Below are positions 9,421-18,201 of a stretch of 64,000 bases of DNA, one piece after another. The notes below the pieces were generated by a model. That model was not told the origin of the DNA, did not search any database, and saw nothing but the letters and a program-made list of their open reading frames with translations. The position numbers and the translations under genes are program-made. Source of the DNA: Gammaproteobacteria bacterium. GTDB lineage: Bacteria; Pseudomonadota; Gammaproteobacteria; Chromatiales; Chromatiaceae. Location: contig JAJFJN010000041.1 of NCBI GenBank assembly GCA_021773975.1, positions 81,603 to 145,602 on the forward strand, read 5' to 3'. The first letter of the stretch is position 1, and each line of letters starts with the position of its first letter.

Positions 9421-9882
9421 TTATGATAAAACGCATATAAGAGCAGCACCCAACATCACATCGAATATGACGCGTGTTTTCTTATTCATCAAAACAATAT
9501 CCGATCCTACAATCACTCTAATATAATCCTGATGCAATCTATGCATTTGCTTATCTAAATCAATAGGTAGACTTCTGCCCTGCAATCCGGGTGGTAGGGT
9601 GCCATGTCTTACTAACTGTTTTTGTAAGCCAGGAGGCAGTTGTTTCTTTTTAGCTAAGCCAGGGGGTACATGTTTCGGCTTCTTTTTATGTTTTTTATTA
9701 TGCTTCTTGGCGTATTGATAATGATGGTGAACCAATGCCCTTTCACGGTCTGTAAAATATAATCCAAGCTTGGCGCCTTGCGTTGCAACCTCGATGTTAC
9801 CTCCTGTTGTTCTGGGTAGTGTCTGGCAGCCTATCAATAGAAACAGCATCATTATAGATAATGCAAAAGTTATGTATCTCAT
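9421..9882 (-). CDS. CigR/RcnB-like lipoprotein with PPGL repeats
   Basis: The 153-residue product starts with a lipoprotein signal ([19 protein letters not shown]; lipidated Cys at residue 19). A lysine- and histidine-rich middle part ([20 protein letters not shown]) leads into three PPGL motifs (PPGLAKK, PPGLQKQ, PPGLQGR). Then comes a conserved C-terminal block, [24 protein letters not shown]. The PPG series followed by VIVG.D..L.N..TRVI is what I associate with CigR and RcnB-type envelope proteins, but exact membership cannot be tested here. The C-terminal [14 protein letters not shown] is hydrophobic enough to touch a membrane. It would sit in the periplasm, anchored to a membrane. Function is not established. 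Confidence 0.65.
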   Translation of the reverse strand: MRYITFALSIMMLFLLIGCQTLPRTTGGNIEVATQGAKLGLYFTDRERALVHHHYQYAKKHNKKHKKKPKHVPPGLAKKKQLPPGLQKQLVRHGTLPPGLQGRSLPIDLDKQMHRLHQDYIRVIVGSDIVLMNKKTRVIFDVMLGAALICVLS

Positions 9883-9936
9883 AATAGCTCCTGATTGTGT
9901 TGTTAATGTTGTGTATTAAATAAGCAGCACAGAATA

Positions 9937-10695
9937 TTAATTTAATCTTTTGCCTTCTGTATCAAATATTTTACTTTGGGTAAGGCCCCATTTATTTAAC
10001 CGATAGAGTATTGATGTTTGAACTACGCCTAATCCATAAATTACACTGCGTTGAAAATTAATAGAGGATGCTTCTTTGAAATATTTTGTTGGGCAGGAGA
10101 TCTCACCAATAGAAAAACCAAAGTAGGCAATCTGTGCCAGCATCTGATTATCAAATACAAAATCATTTGAATTTTCCCCCAGTGGCAACGTCTCTAAAAT
10201 CTCTCGGGAGAAAGCGCGGTAGCCAGTATGGTATTCAGAGAGTTTTTTTGACATTAAGGTATTCTGAAATAGAGTAAGCGCACGGTTGGCTATATATTTA
10301 TAGAGCGGCATGCCGCCTTTTAACGCGCCTTCGGTTAGTATTCTGGAGCCAAGAACAGAATCATATGCGCCTACGGCTACCATTGAGGCCATCGCCACTA
10401 AAAGCTTTGGTGTGTACTGATAGTCGGGGTGCAGCATAATAACGACATCCGCCCCACGATGCAGTGCTACCTGATAGCAGGTTTTTTGATTGGCACCATA
10501 GCCTTTGTTTTGCAAATGAACGATGGTTTTTATGCCGAGTTCTTTGGCAAGACTTACGGTGTGGTCAGCGCTTGCATCATCTACCAATATAACATCGTCA
10601 ACGAAGGTTAAATCCACCTCACTGAATGTTTGTTTTAGTGTTGCTTCAGCGTTAAAAGCTGGCATCACTACCGCAACTCTTTTACCGTGAATCAT
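9937..10695 (-). CDS. Glycosyltransferase family 2 (dolichyl-phosphate mannose synthase-like)
   Basis: This 252-residue cytoplasmic GT-A enzyme probably moves a sugar from a nucleotide donor to a polyprenyl phosphate or other lipid. The N-terminus has [12 protein letters not shown], the donor-binding [27 protein letters not shown] and the DXD-equivalent [11 protein letters not shown]. The later part contains GSRIL, the [13 protein letters not shown] block and [12 protein letters not shown]. No membrane helices follow the catalytic domain. It is two bases from the upstream TPR membrane protein gene on the same strand, so the two are probably co-transcribed and act on the same envelope glycan or glycolipid. 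Confidence 0.88.
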   Translation of the reverse strand: MIHGKRVAVVMPAFNAEATLKQTFSEVDLTFVDDVILVDDASADHTVSLAKELGIKTIVHLQNKGYGANQKTCYQVALHRGADVVIMLHPDYQYTPKLLVAMASMVAVGAYDSVLGSRILTEGALKGGMPLYKYIANRALTLFQNTLMSKKLSEYHTGYRAFSREILETLPLGENSNDFVFDNQMLAQIAYFGFSIGEISCPTKYFKEASSINFQRSVIYGLGVVQTSILYRLNKWGLTQSKIFDTEGKRLN

Positions 10696-10697
10696 AG

Positions 10698-12752
10698 TTA
10701 TTTTTGTCTTAGTTGCTGCTGTAGATAGGTTGCTTTTGCGTAATCGGGTTTAACGGTGAGGATTGAATTAAGTTCATTAATTGCATCTTGTTTACGGTTT
10801 AATGCGACAAGTACCAAGCTATGATTGAACCGCACATCCAGATTATTTGGCGCACTGCCTACGGCTCTTTCTGCGTATGTCAGTGACTTTTTAAATTGTT
10901 GCTTTTGATAATAGATAAAGGATAGATCAGAAAGTGCTTCGGTGTGTGAACTATCTGACTCAAGTAGTTGTAAATAATATTTAATTGCTTTCTCTATATG
11001 ATTTAGCTCTAAATGGGTTTTAGCAAGTTCAAAGAGTATTTCTTGTTTATGCAGGTCTGTAGAAAGTAACTGTTCAAGATTAGCAAGCAACAGTGGCTTT
11101 AATCCCATATTGCGATAAAAAGCATTCAATATAAAACGGCTATCTGGACGTACACTTTCTATAGGCAGTGCTGAAGTAGAAGAAAAAGTAATGGGGTGTG
11201 CGGTGCCAAGGGCTTCATTTTTTACAAAGTATGAGGCGGAAAAATCATAGTAGACCAATGACCAATTCAGATCCTGATACAGTGCTGGAGCCAATAAGAT
11301 AGATTCGGGTGAGGTGTGATGTAGCAGTGCAGATTGAATGTTATATTTTGCTATCCATTGCTGCCAGGCTGGAAAGCTGTGCAGTGCCTTCTGTTTTGCA
11401 GCAAAAAATGGTGCACCGTAAATCTCCCAACGGCCATCCATAAATGGAATCTGATCAGGGTAAAGATGATAGAGGTAGAAACCGCCCAGTCGGTTGGTGT
11501 TGTAGACCTGTCCTTGAATGTTGTGTTGGCGTATAAATTCAGGCAAATCATGGGGGAAGAAATCAGGCGTTACCCCTAATCCAGTGCGGGCAGGAATCTC
11601 CATATCAAGATAATAAGCACCTGAGAGTGGATAGCTGCTCCATCCCAGAAGTACAGCCAGCATTGTTCCTTTTAGAAAATTAGCCGTTACTGGCTTAACG
11701 GTAAGTTGAGATAATTTATAGGAGAGATGCTCTGCGGCAAAGGGGGCTGAAACCAGTGCAAATAGTACGATATTACGTCGCCCAGTAAATGCGGCTAGAC
11801 AGAGCGCTCCAACAATTAATATCCGTGGAATAGAAAGCTGTTTTAGATTGAGGGCAACTGAGATTAATACTAGCAGCATGAGGGCAACATAAAACCAGAA
11901 GGCCGAGGCACCCATTGCAGCTGTACCAAAGGTAGGACTCAGCTCATTCACCACCTGCATATAGCCAGGCGCATCTTTGCCCACTTCACTAAATAGCAGA
12001 AAGCTATATTCCAGAGCACCCGTGCCATAGGGTGAGACCAACATGCTGAGGCAAACCAGTAATAGTGCAATTGAAAGGCGGTGAAAGTGGTTGTTTTTGC
12101 CATGAGAAAAATTAATGGCATGTACTAGCCAGTAACACCCCAGCATAAAGGGGCCAATTACAAACAGACCATGACTGTTAACCCAGATGATTTGTAGTAC
12201 GACCAAAAGAAGCATCTGGGTGGTTGTTTGGTATTTAGCGCGCTGTAACAACGCATAAAAAAGCGCAATCATCAGAAAGGTGATGATCTCTGGTCGGGGC
12301 AAAAAACGTTCAGCGGATGCACCCATTACCAGAAAGGTAGTAAACACTGCCACTGCTGTGCCGCTATAGTTATAAGTCTCTCGGTAGATGATAAAAAGTG
12401 TTGCACCCCAGACAAGCACCATAAAAAATATCGGGCCATTAAGACCAGCTAGGGAGTGAGAGAGAGCTAATGCGATCTGAAATAACCAATGCGAATCATG
12501 GTAGGGTTGATTGAGTGCACCGGCGGAGTAGATATTAATCTCTGGGATCTGAAGGGTTTGCAGAATATCCCTGCCAATTACCAGATGCCACCATATATCC
12601 AGTGAGCAAAGTTCATGCACCAGAAAAGTAGCGGTTACCCAAATAAGCGCAGCAGGAAGCAGTTTATTCAGCATATTCATCTGCCTCATCCCCCCGGGGC
12701 TAGCATGAAAGTCTGTTTCAGATAGATTTTTGTTAAATAGGGGTGTGGACAT
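10698..12752 (-). CDS. Polytopic membrane protein with C-terminal TPR repeats
   Basis: The 684-residue protein has roughly ten hydrophobic segments between residues 30 and 390. Early on there is [14 protein letters not shown], then DSHWLFQI. A soluble part with [29 protein letters not shown] follows. The C-terminal 130 residues form TPR repeats ([23 protein letters not shown], then [18 protein letters not shown] and a third copy). The layout resembles polytopic glycosyltransferase-like proteins often called TPR-repeat membrane proteins. The family is recognised only in outline, and catalytic residues cannot be assigned. Together with the adjacent GT2 gene it suggests an inner-membrane step in surface glycan synthesis. 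The start at 12752 is the first ATG; an ATG about 26 codons in, just before the first helix, is possible. Confidence 0.6.
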   Translation of the reverse strand: MSTPLFNKNLSETDFHASPGGMRQMNMLNKLLPAALIWVTATFLVHELCSLDIWWHLVIGRDILQTLQIPEINIYSAGALNQPYHDSHWLFQIALALSHSLAGLNGPIFFMVLVWGATLFIIYRETYNYSGTAVAVFTTFLVMGASAERFLPRPEIITFLMIALFYALLQRAKYQTTTQMLLLVVLQIIWVNSHGLFVIGPFMLGCYWLVHAINFSHGKNNHFHRLSIALLLVCLSMLVSPYGTGALEYSFLLFSEVGKDAPGYMQVVNELSPTFGTAAMGASAFWFYVALMLLVLISVALNLKQLSIPRILIVGALCLAAFTGRRNIVLFALVSAPFAAEHLSYKLSQLTVKPVTANFLKGTMLAVLLGWSSYPLSGAYYLDMEIPARTGLGVTPDFFPHDLPEFIRQHNIQGQVYNTNRLGGFYLYHLYPDQIPFMDGRWEIYGAPFFAAKQKALHSFPAWQQWIAKYNIQSALLHHTSPESILLAPALYQDLNWSLVYYDFSASYFVKNEALGTAHPITFSSTSALPIESVRPDSRFILNAFYRNMGLKPLLLANLEQLLSTDLHKQEILFELAKTHLELNHIEKAIKYYLQLLESDSSHTEALSDLSFIYYQKQQFKKSLTYAERAVGSAPNNLDVRFNHSLVLVALNRKQDAINELNSILTVKPDYAKATYLQQQLRQK

Positions 12753-12790
12753 TCATTAAAATTAATAGATTAAACTCAATTCACTGTAGC

Positions 12791-13483
12791 ATGTTGAAAC
12801 TAAACGGCAACAAAATCAGGCGGATTACACTATTGATTCTGCTGCTGGGATCAGCGGTTTGGCTAATAGCCCATCGTGGCCAGTTTGATATGGCCGAGCT
12901 TGAAGCCTGGCTGGGTAGTGCGGGGTCTTACGGCCCGCTGGTTTACATGTTGATTACCATCATGGCAACTATTCTACTGATGCCTGCGTCCATTTTTGTG
13001 CTGCTGGGTGGCGCACTCTTTGGCCCACTGCTTGGTACGCTCTATTCACTGTTAGGTGCAACCCTGGGTGCTGCGCTAGCCTTTTTGATTGCGCGCTATG
13101 TTGCAGCTGACTGGATTGCACGTAAGAGTCATGGGCGATTTAAGCAGTTGATTAAGGGGGTTGAGGCAGAGGGTTGGTATTTTGTTGCCTTTGTCCGGTT
13201 GGTTCCCATCTTCCCTTTTTTCCTACTCAACTATGCCTTGGGGCTGACAGGCATCAAGTTTTACCCCTATATCACAGCCACCTTTATCTGCACGCTACCC
13301 GGTGTTGCGGCTATCACCTATCTGGGTTACGTAGGAAAAGAGGCGTTGGCGGGAGGTGATGCGCTGATACAAAAATCATTGATTGCACTTGGGTTATTGG
13401 TCATCATGGCCTATCTGCCGCGATTTGTTAAACGGCTGCATGACAGAGGGAAAATTTCACCCTCTTCCCACCAAGGTGAGTGA
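12791..13483 (+). CDS. TVP38/TMEM64 (VTT-domain) membrane protein
   Basis: This 230-residue inner-membrane protein belongs to the DedA/VTT superfamily, whose members act as lipid scramblases or undecaprenyl-phosphate flippases. After a first helix it has PASIFVLLGGALFGPLLGTLYSLLGATLGA, then ARYVAADWIARKSHGRF, then the signature FVRLVPIFPFFLLNYALGLTGI and PGVAAITYLGYVG. ATG 12791 is chosen; a start at 12743 would add 16 unlikely residues and overlap the divergent TPR gene. The 3' end overlaps the convergent dctM gene by 27 bp, so both messages share complementary ends. Confidence 0.85.
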   Translation: MLKLNGNKIRRITLLILLLGSAVWLIAHRGQFDMAELEAWLGSAGSYGPLVYMLITIMATILLMPASIFVLLGGALFGPLLGTLYSLLGATLGAALAFLIARYVAADWIARKSHGRFKQLIKGVEAEGWYFVAFVRLVPIFPFFLLNYALGLTGIKFYPYITATFICTLPGVAAITYLGYVGKEALAGGDALIQKSLIALGLLVIMAYLPRFVKRLHDRGKISPSSHQGE

Positions 13484-14734
13484 TAGTGCTGGCCAGTAGG
13501 TGATGATAAGTACGGCCAACAACAGAATTAGAAACCAGGGCAGTGTTGCTTTGTAGAGCTGAAGGATTGGTTTGTTAAAACGATAACTGGCAATGAACAG
13601 GTTCATGCCGACAGGTGGAGTGAAGTAACCAATCTGCATATTCGCCAGAAAAATTATACCCAGATGCACTGGGTCGATACCGTAGCCCAGCGCAATAGGA
13701 AGTAGCAAAGGTACCATTAGTACGATGGCAGAAAAGATATCCAGCATAGTCCCCAGAATGAGCAAAAACAGATTAAGCAGGATAAGGAAAGTGATCTTAT
13801 CTGTTACCAGGGAGCGTACAGTTTCAAACAGGCGAGCGGGAACTTCTGCATCAATAAGATAGCTGGTTGAGGCCAAAGACATACCTAAAATAACCAGGAT
13901 GCCTCCCACCAGCACCATCGATTCCCGGATGATCTTTGGCAAAGCCTTTAGAGTGATCTCACGATATATCACTACCTCCACCACCAGCACATAGAAGGCA
14001 GTAACCGCAGCGGCCTCTGAAATCGCAAAATAGCCACTGTAGACCCCGCCCAGTACCACGATAGGCAACGGCATCTCCCAAACCGCTTCACGCAATGCCA
14101 CCCTCACCTCTGTCCAGGAAAAGGAGGATAGCGGTTGATTTCGGCTGGACCAGATGCTCCAGACTGAGAGCATGGTCAGCATCAGCAACCCAGGCAGAAT
14201 GCCCGCCAGAAACATATCATCTACGGTGATACCGTTGCCTAACCCGAGCTGCTGAGCGATGACTGCATAGAGAATCAAAGGCAGTGCAGGGGCAAAGAGC
14301 AGCCCCAGGCTGCCAGAGGTTGTCACCAACCCTAATCCAAAATTTTGTTTGTAACCGGCCTGCGTTAGTGCTGGATAGAGCAAAGCCCCCAAGGCTACGA
14401 TGGTTACGCCGGAAGCGCCGGTAAAGGCGGTAAAGAGCGCACAGGCCACCAAGGAGACTATCGCCAACCCACCTGGAAGCCACCCCAGTAAGGCATGGGT
14501 AACACGCACCAGCCGTTGTGGTGCTTGGCTTTCGCTCAATAGGTAACCGGCAAAAGCAAATAGTGGGATGGCTAACAGCACAGGCATCTCTGCAATGCGG
14601 TAAAATTCGATGGTCACTACAGAGAGGTCTACTTCTGATTGGTAAAACCCCAGCAAGGCACTGGCAGCAATAATGACAAACAGAGGCGCACCCAATAGGG
14701 CCAAAAAGATAAGCAGCAGCCCTGTTAGGATCAT
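13457..14734 (-). CDS. dctM: TRAP transporter large permease (DctM)
   Basis: DctM is the large inner-membrane subunit of tripartite ATP-independent periplasmic transporters, which use a sodium gradient to import organic acids captured by DctP. The 425-residue protein has about twelve hydrophobic segments. Family landmarks are PVLLAIPLFAFAGYLLSES, FTAFTGASGVTIVALGALLYPAL, GLLFAPALPLILYAV, LDIFSAIVLMVPLLLPIA and FLANMQIGYFTPPVGMNLFIAS. It overlaps dctQ by 4 bp, so the two are translationally coupled. The 3' end overlaps the VTT gene on the other strand. The substrate is unknown. Confidence 0.93.
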   Translation of the reverse strand: MILTGLLLIFLALLGAPLFVIIAASALLGFYQSEVDLSVVTIEFYRIAEMPVLLAIPLFAFAGYLLSESQAPQRLVRVTHALLGWLPGGLAIVSLVACALFTAFTGASGVTIVALGALLYPALTQAGYKQNFGLGLVTTSGSLGLLFAPALPLILYAVIAQQLGLGNGITVDDMFLAGILPGLLMLTMLSVWSIWSSRNQPLSSFSWTEVRVALREAVWEMPLPIVVLGGVYSGYFAISEAAAVTAFYVLVVEVVIYREITLKALPKIIRESMVLVGGILVILGMSLASTSYLIDAEVPARLFETVRSLVTDKITFLILLNLFLLILGTMLDIFSAIVLMVPLLLPIALGYGIDPVHLGIIFLANMQIGYFTPPVGMNLFIASYRFNKPILQLYKATLPWFLILLLAVLIITYWPALSLTLVGRG

Positions 14735-15231
14735 GTTGCCCTCTGGGGTCTGATCCGTAACAGTCCGGTAAGCAGAAAACGCAACGCCATCACGCCAAAT
14801 CCCAGCGGAATAATCAGTTCACAGATCCAGGCTGGGACAGAGGCAAACAGGATAGAGCCATCCTGCCACTCAAAGTAGACAAAGCGGCCGCCATGCCAGG
14901 CCAACACGCCACAGATAAAGGCGCTGAAGAGATCTGTCACCAGTCGCGTATAGCACTTTAGCCCCTCTGGTAAAAAACGGGTCAGCAGGTCAATCCGGAT
15001 ATGGTTATCATCCCGCGTGGCGGCCATAGCGCCCAAAAGGGTAATCCAGAGTACCGCCACACGCAGGGTGGGATCAGCCCAACTCAACCCCGTAGCCCAG
15101 CCATTACGCATTACAATTTGAAGAGTCGCCAGCAGGATCATGCCGGTCAGCAATAGCACCAGCAGGCTGTTCTCAATGGTGGATATCTGCTGTTTGGCAC
15201 GTTGCAGTATCTGGGAGAAGCGCCCACTCAT
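14731..15231 (-). CDS. dctQ: TRAP transporter small permease (DctQ)
   Basis: DctQ is the four-helix membrane subunit that pairs with DctM. The 166-residue protein has segments at about 22-40, 58-75, 95-115 and 135-155. The family pattern NSLLVLLLTGMILLATLQIVMRNGWATGLSWADPTLRVAVLWITLLGAM-type order is visible, including a charged DDNHIRIDLL before the third helix. It overlaps the upstream cupin gene as TAATG and dctM by 4 bp, so cupin-dctQ-dctM form a tight operon. Confidence 0.9.
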   Translation of the reverse strand: MSGRFSQILQRAKQQISTIENSLLVLLLTGMILLATLQIVMRNGWATGLSWADPTLRVAVLWITLLGAMAATRDDNHIRIDLLTRFLPEGLKCYTRLVTDLFSAFICGVLAWHGGRFVYFEWQDGSILFASVPAWICELIIPLGFGVMALRFLLTGLLRIRPQRAT

Positions 15232-15554
15232 TACTGATCATCCGCAAAGATATGTATAGCCAGCCAGATGCAGCGAGGTTTAGTCGAGGTGGCAATAACA
15301 CGATGCGGCGTATGGGCAGGAATAAAGCAGGTATCTCCGCGGCTTAGATCGATCTCTTTGCCACTCAACTCCAATTTGGCTTTTCCTTGCAGCAGGGCTA
15401 CCCACTCATCCTGTGGCTGATTATAGAGTTTGGCTTCAATTTTGTCCGTACTGACAATACGTTCAATGAGAATGTTTTTATGGCGTAGAAGCTCGTCAAA
15501 GCTTTCACCTTGAGATAGGCCAGGAACAGCAGAAAAAAGATTTTTAGAGGGCAT
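15231..15554 (-). CDS. Cupin-domain protein in the TRAP operon
   Basis: A small cytoplasmic beta-barrel protein of 107 residues. The cupin core shows QDEWVALLQGKAKLELSGKEIDLSRGDTCFIPAHTPHRV, with the second-motif His of PAHTPH and G-D-F/C-IP turn; the first metal-binding HxH pair is reduced to DEW, as in many sugar- or acid-binding cupins. Start ATG 15554 is preferred over an earlier in-frame ATG at 15635, which would run the reading frame through the terminator hairpin of the upstream cytochrome gene. It overlaps dctQ by one base. It may bind or isomerise the TRAP substrate, but that is only inferred from position. Confidence 0.75.
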   Translation of the reverse strand: MPSKNLFSAVPGLSQGESFDELLRHKNILIERIVSTDKIEAKLYNQPQDEWVALLQGKAKLELSGKEIDLSRGDTCFIPAHTPHRVIATSTKPRCIWLAIHIFADDQ

Positions 15555-15613
15555 ACCCTTTAATATATAGAAGATTGTAGGGCAGACAGAAATAATAATT
15601 TTCAGACAGGCAC

Positions 15614-15647
15614 AAAAAAGGCCGGAGATCATCAATCTCCGGCCTTT
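15614..15647 (-). terminator. Rho-independent terminator of the cytochrome c gene
   Basis: On the minus strand the stem AAAGGCCGGAGAT (15647-15635 complement) pairs with its complement at 15629-15617, closes a 5-base loop, and is followed by six T (15619-15614). It ends the cytochrome c transcript before the cupin-dctQM genes. The downstream permease genes must then use readthrough or their own promoter in the 60 bp that follow. Confidence 0.85.
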
Positions 15648-15651
15648 CGAT

Positions 15652-15673
15652 AAGGCTATCAGACGATAGCCTT
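15652..15673. terminator. Second hairpin directly after the cytochrome c stop codon
   Basis: AAGGCTATC (15652-15660), AGAC loop and GATAGCCTT (15665-15673) form a 9-bp perfect stem 11 bp beyond the cytochrome stop codon. There is no T run, so it probably protects the mRNA 3' end or assists the stronger hairpin just downstream. Confidence 0.45.
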
Positions 15674-15684
15674 AAATATACAAT

Positions 15685-16008
15685 TTACTTGCTGTGGCTG
15701 ATCATGTAGTCAACAGTAGCTTTCAGCTCATCATCAGAACAATCTGGGCAGGTGCCGCGAGGGGTCATAGCTGGGTTTACTTTAGAGCCGTTGATGGCTA
15801 CTTCATACAGAGCATCTGCGCCTTTGGCAATACGTGGAGTCCATTGCTCTTTATTGCCAACCTCTGGAGCCATAACAGCAGCAGCCATAGGAGCTGCGTG
15901 GCAGTTTTTACATACGGCGTTGAATACATCTTCACCAGAACGGGCCTGGGCGTTAATTCCGAATACTACCATTCCGGCAGCAGCCATTGCGATAATGGTT
16001 TTTTTCAT
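15685..16008 (-). CDS. Cytochrome c5-type monoheme protein
   Basis: A secreted electron carrier of 107 residues. Residues 1-22 are a signal peptide (MKKTIIAMAAAGMVVFGINAQA), the heme-binding CKNCH is at 33-37, the likely distal Met is in NPAMTPRG (about 81), and CPDC (87-90) gives the extra cysteine pair typical of cytochrome c5. ATG 16008 is chosen since it opens the signal peptide and follows GCGGAGA; an upstream in-frame ATG at 16092 would bury the signal peptide. It lies between dctP and the cupin-dctQM genes on the same strand, an odd place for a cytochrome, and has its own terminator. A TTGAC-N4-GTCAA palindrome 138 bp upstream suggests oxygen- or redox-linked control. Confidence 0.9.
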   Translation of the reverse strand: MKKTIIAMAAAGMVVFGINAQARSGEDVFNAVCKNCHAAPMAAAVMAPEVGNKEQWTPRIAKGADALYEVAINGSKVNPAMTPRGTCPDCSDDELKATVDYMISHSK

Positions 16009-16145
16009 GCTATCTATCTCCGCGAAGGCCCCATTTCTAGTCCTATTGAAACTGTTTTGGGGCATTAGTTGTGTAAAACAATAATCGACCATATAGCTAA
16101 AATATTGTGGTCAAATAAAAAGAACTGCGATTTATACCAGCGGTT

Positions 16146-16159
16146 TTGACATTGGTCAA
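16146..16159. promoter_or_regulatory. FNR/CRP-family-like palindrome upstream of cytochrome c
   Basis: TTGACATTGGTCAA is a perfect 5+4+5 palindrome. It differs from the FNR/Anr consensus TTGAT-N4-ATCAA by one base per half. It is between dctP and the cytochrome c gene, upstream of the latter. The same half-sites occur at 51343-51356. The regulator is inferred only from the motif. Confidence 0.45.
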
Positions 16160-16213
16160 ATTTTATTTCCGACTAACTCGCTCGGTTTTTCAGTTTTCAT
16201 GTAAAAAAAAGGG

Positions 16214-17212
16214 CTATTCTTTCACTGACCTTCTAAAGTCTTTTAGATGCCGACGTAACGTTATTAGCATCTCTGAGGAATAGACACCCTCCTCCCCCAT
16301 ATGGTTCACAGCCTGGTCAATAATTGTCTGCCACTGGGTAATATCCGTGGGTGATGGATGAGTAAATTGAATGCCCTGGCTCAGTAGTGCTTTCTGAGCA
16401 CTGATATTATCTTGGCGGCTCTGCTCGTTGATTTTGTGGAAGGTGCTCTCCATTACATCCCTTACCGTCGCTTGATCCTGCTCTGAGAGCTGCTGGAAAG
16501 CCTGCTTTTGAATAATCAGCATGCCGTAGAGATAGAGCAATGGCATATCGGTAAGATATTTAACCTGGGTATGCCACTGTAAGGCGATAGCGGCTGTTGG
16601 AGAGGTGCCTACGGTATTGATAAGTCCTGTCTGCAATCCGGTAAGCACATCGGTTAGTGGCAAAGGGATGGGGGATACAGCCAGTGATTCAAAGGCAGTA
16701 CGACTGACTTGATCACCCTCAGGAACCCACACCCTCTGTTCTTTTAGCTGCTTAACCTGGGTCAGTGGTTGATTTGACATCAGATAGGCAAACCCGCCTT
16801 CACTGATACCAAAGCCAACAAATCCTTTATCCTCTAACGCTTTATTGAGCAGTGGATCCATCTGTTTACGCACATAATCAACCTCAGCATATGAGTTAAA
16901 TATAAAAGGAAGACTGTAGAGTTGGCATGCCTGGCAGATAGGAATCAGTCCGCCGCCTGTAAGTGCGCCACCCTGTAGTTGCCCTACCCTGATCTTGCGC
17001 AATACACTTTTATCATTGCCCATCACCCCACCGGGATAGAAACGGATCTTAACGCGCCCATGGGTGGCCTCTTTTACCTCTTTTGCTCCCTCCCGCATGA
17101 GTTTCATCCAGAGCGTTCCATCTGGGGCCAGTGTGGCAATCTTTAGGGTAGCTGCCTGGGTTTGAAAGGAGAGTAGAAAACCAAATAGTAATAAAATTAA
17201 AAGATGGTGCAT
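16214..17212 (-). CDS. dctP: TRAP transporter periplasmic substrate-binding protein (DctP)
   Basis: DctP captures the substrate in the periplasm and delivers it to DctQM. The 332-residue protein has a signal peptide (LLILLLFGFLLSFQTQAATLKIATLAP). Family landmarks follow: DGTLWMKLMREGAKEV, GRVKIRFYPGGVMGNDKSVLRKIRVGQLQGG, the QLYSLPFIF block, and GLQTGLINTVGTSPTAAIALQW, where members carry substrate-contacting residues. It is 12 bp downstream of the tatT gene. This member belongs to the branch that works with TatT-type lipoproteins. The substrate is unknown. Confidence 0.9.
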   Translation of the reverse strand: MHHLLILLLFGFLLSFQTQAATLKIATLAPDGTLWMKLMREGAKEVKEATHGRVKIRFYPGGVMGNDKSVLRKIRVGQLQGGALTGGGLIPICQACQLYSLPFIFNSYAEVDYVRKQMDPLLNKALEDKGFVGFGISEGGFAYLMSNQPLTQVKQLKEQRVWVPEGDQVSRTAFESLAVSPIPLPLTDVLTGLQTGLINTVGTSPTAAIALQWHTQVKYLTDMPLLYLYGMLIIQKQAFQQLSEQDQATVRDVMESTFHKINEQSRQDNISAQKALLSQGIQFTHPSPTDITQWQTIIDQAVNHMGEEGVYSSEMLITLRRHLKDFRRSVKE

Positions 17213-17224
17213 TAGGACTCCAGA

Positions 17225-18088
17225 TTAGAAGTAATCATCAGTTAGTAGCTCTTTAGCCTGTTGTTGTGCCAGGATATTGCTTAGAGTCAGCTCTGGTTCA
17301 GTTGGCTTGGCCTTCAGTACCTCTTTTAATAACCGATCATGCAATCGTTGATCGAACACCAATCGCGCATAGCGACGGGCAAATTCAACCTTGACCATTA
17401 AGTCTCTACCATTAGAGTATTTAATGGCCTGCTCAAAATACACTCTTCCTATCTCAGGTTTGCCCCCCATAGCAGGTGGTAGTTGTGTATGCATAACACC
17501 AAGATATAGCTGTGCACGTCCCCGGTCATGCTCCTGCTCCAGGGTCACAACCCGTTGCATAATGTACTCAACCTTGGGTAGATCGGCCAAAGCCCCCCAA
17601 TCACTGCTGTGTGCCTGAATCCAGCCTACCCAGCTGGTGCCATAGGTGTAGAGTGCCTTTAGATCAGCCTGCCCAATCTCATCAATATGGGGAGCAAACT
17701 CTCTAAATGGTCTCTTTTCATTTTTACAGATTGCGGGCTGGGTGCTACAGAGTGCTCGGCGTGCATAGTCTCTAGCCTTTGTACTCAGCCGCTCACGGCG
17801 AGTTGTGTTTTTGACTAAACCAATTGCGTAGGCACTGTAAAGCCGTGCACCTGCTATTAATAGTGCGCGGTCATTAGGTGCTCCCTCTATCATCCCATCC
17901 AATAGTAAAAGATAGGCGGGTGCTCCGGTGCGTACAATTTCAGGGTCATCCTGATTAAGCATGGCACGGGAGATATTCCCTGCCATTGTTTCGGTTTTGG
18001 AGGCAAAAGAGGTGCATCCGGCCAGCATAGCCAGAATGAGTAAAAAGAGGGGTACTCTGAAGGTGTTAGGGTATGTCACATGACTCAC
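17225..18088 (-). CDS. TRAP transporter TatT-component lipoprotein
   Basis: TatT proteins are periplasmic, lipid-anchored TPR-like proteins that form trimers with DctP-type binding proteins; Treponema pallidum Tp0956 is the studied example. The 287-residue product has a lipobox (LAMLAGC, Cys about 25), then NISRAMLNQDDPEIVRTGAPAYLLLLDGMI, repeated helical pairs, and PPAMGGKPEIGRVYFEQAIKYSNGRDLMVKVEFARRYARLVFDQ, a block I associate with this family. It is the first gene of the tatT-dctP unit and shares a divergent promoter region with the AGCS symporter. Confidence 0.85.
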   Translation of the reverse strand: MSHVTYPNTFRVPLFLLILAMLAGCTSFASKTETMAGNISRAMLNQDDPEIVRTGAPAYLLLLDGMIEGAPNDRALLIAGARLYSAYAIGLVKNTTRRERLSTKARDYARRALCSTQPAICKNEKRPFREFAPHIDEIGQADLKALYTYGTSWVGWIQAHSSDWGALADLPKVEYIMQRVVTLEQEHDRGRAQLYLGVMHTQLPPAMGGKPEIGRVYFEQAIKYSNGRDLMVKVEFARRYARLVFDQRLHDRLLKEVLKAKPTEPELTLSNILAQQQAKELLTDDYF

Positions 18089-18201
18089 TGTTCTATTTGG
18101 TATGGTTCTAAGTTAGCTTGTTTTTCAGTTAGCTACAAGCGCGTGGGCCGATCGATAAGCAAAGTGTATAGTTAGGCTATCAACTACAAGAGAGATTAAA
18201 T

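Noticed and set aside
18089..18201. Glycine riboswitch before the alanine/glycine symporter
   Set aside because: The leader is 113 bp shared with a divergent gene and shows only a small hairpin (GCTTGT/ACAAGC); no aptamer-like structure is recognised.
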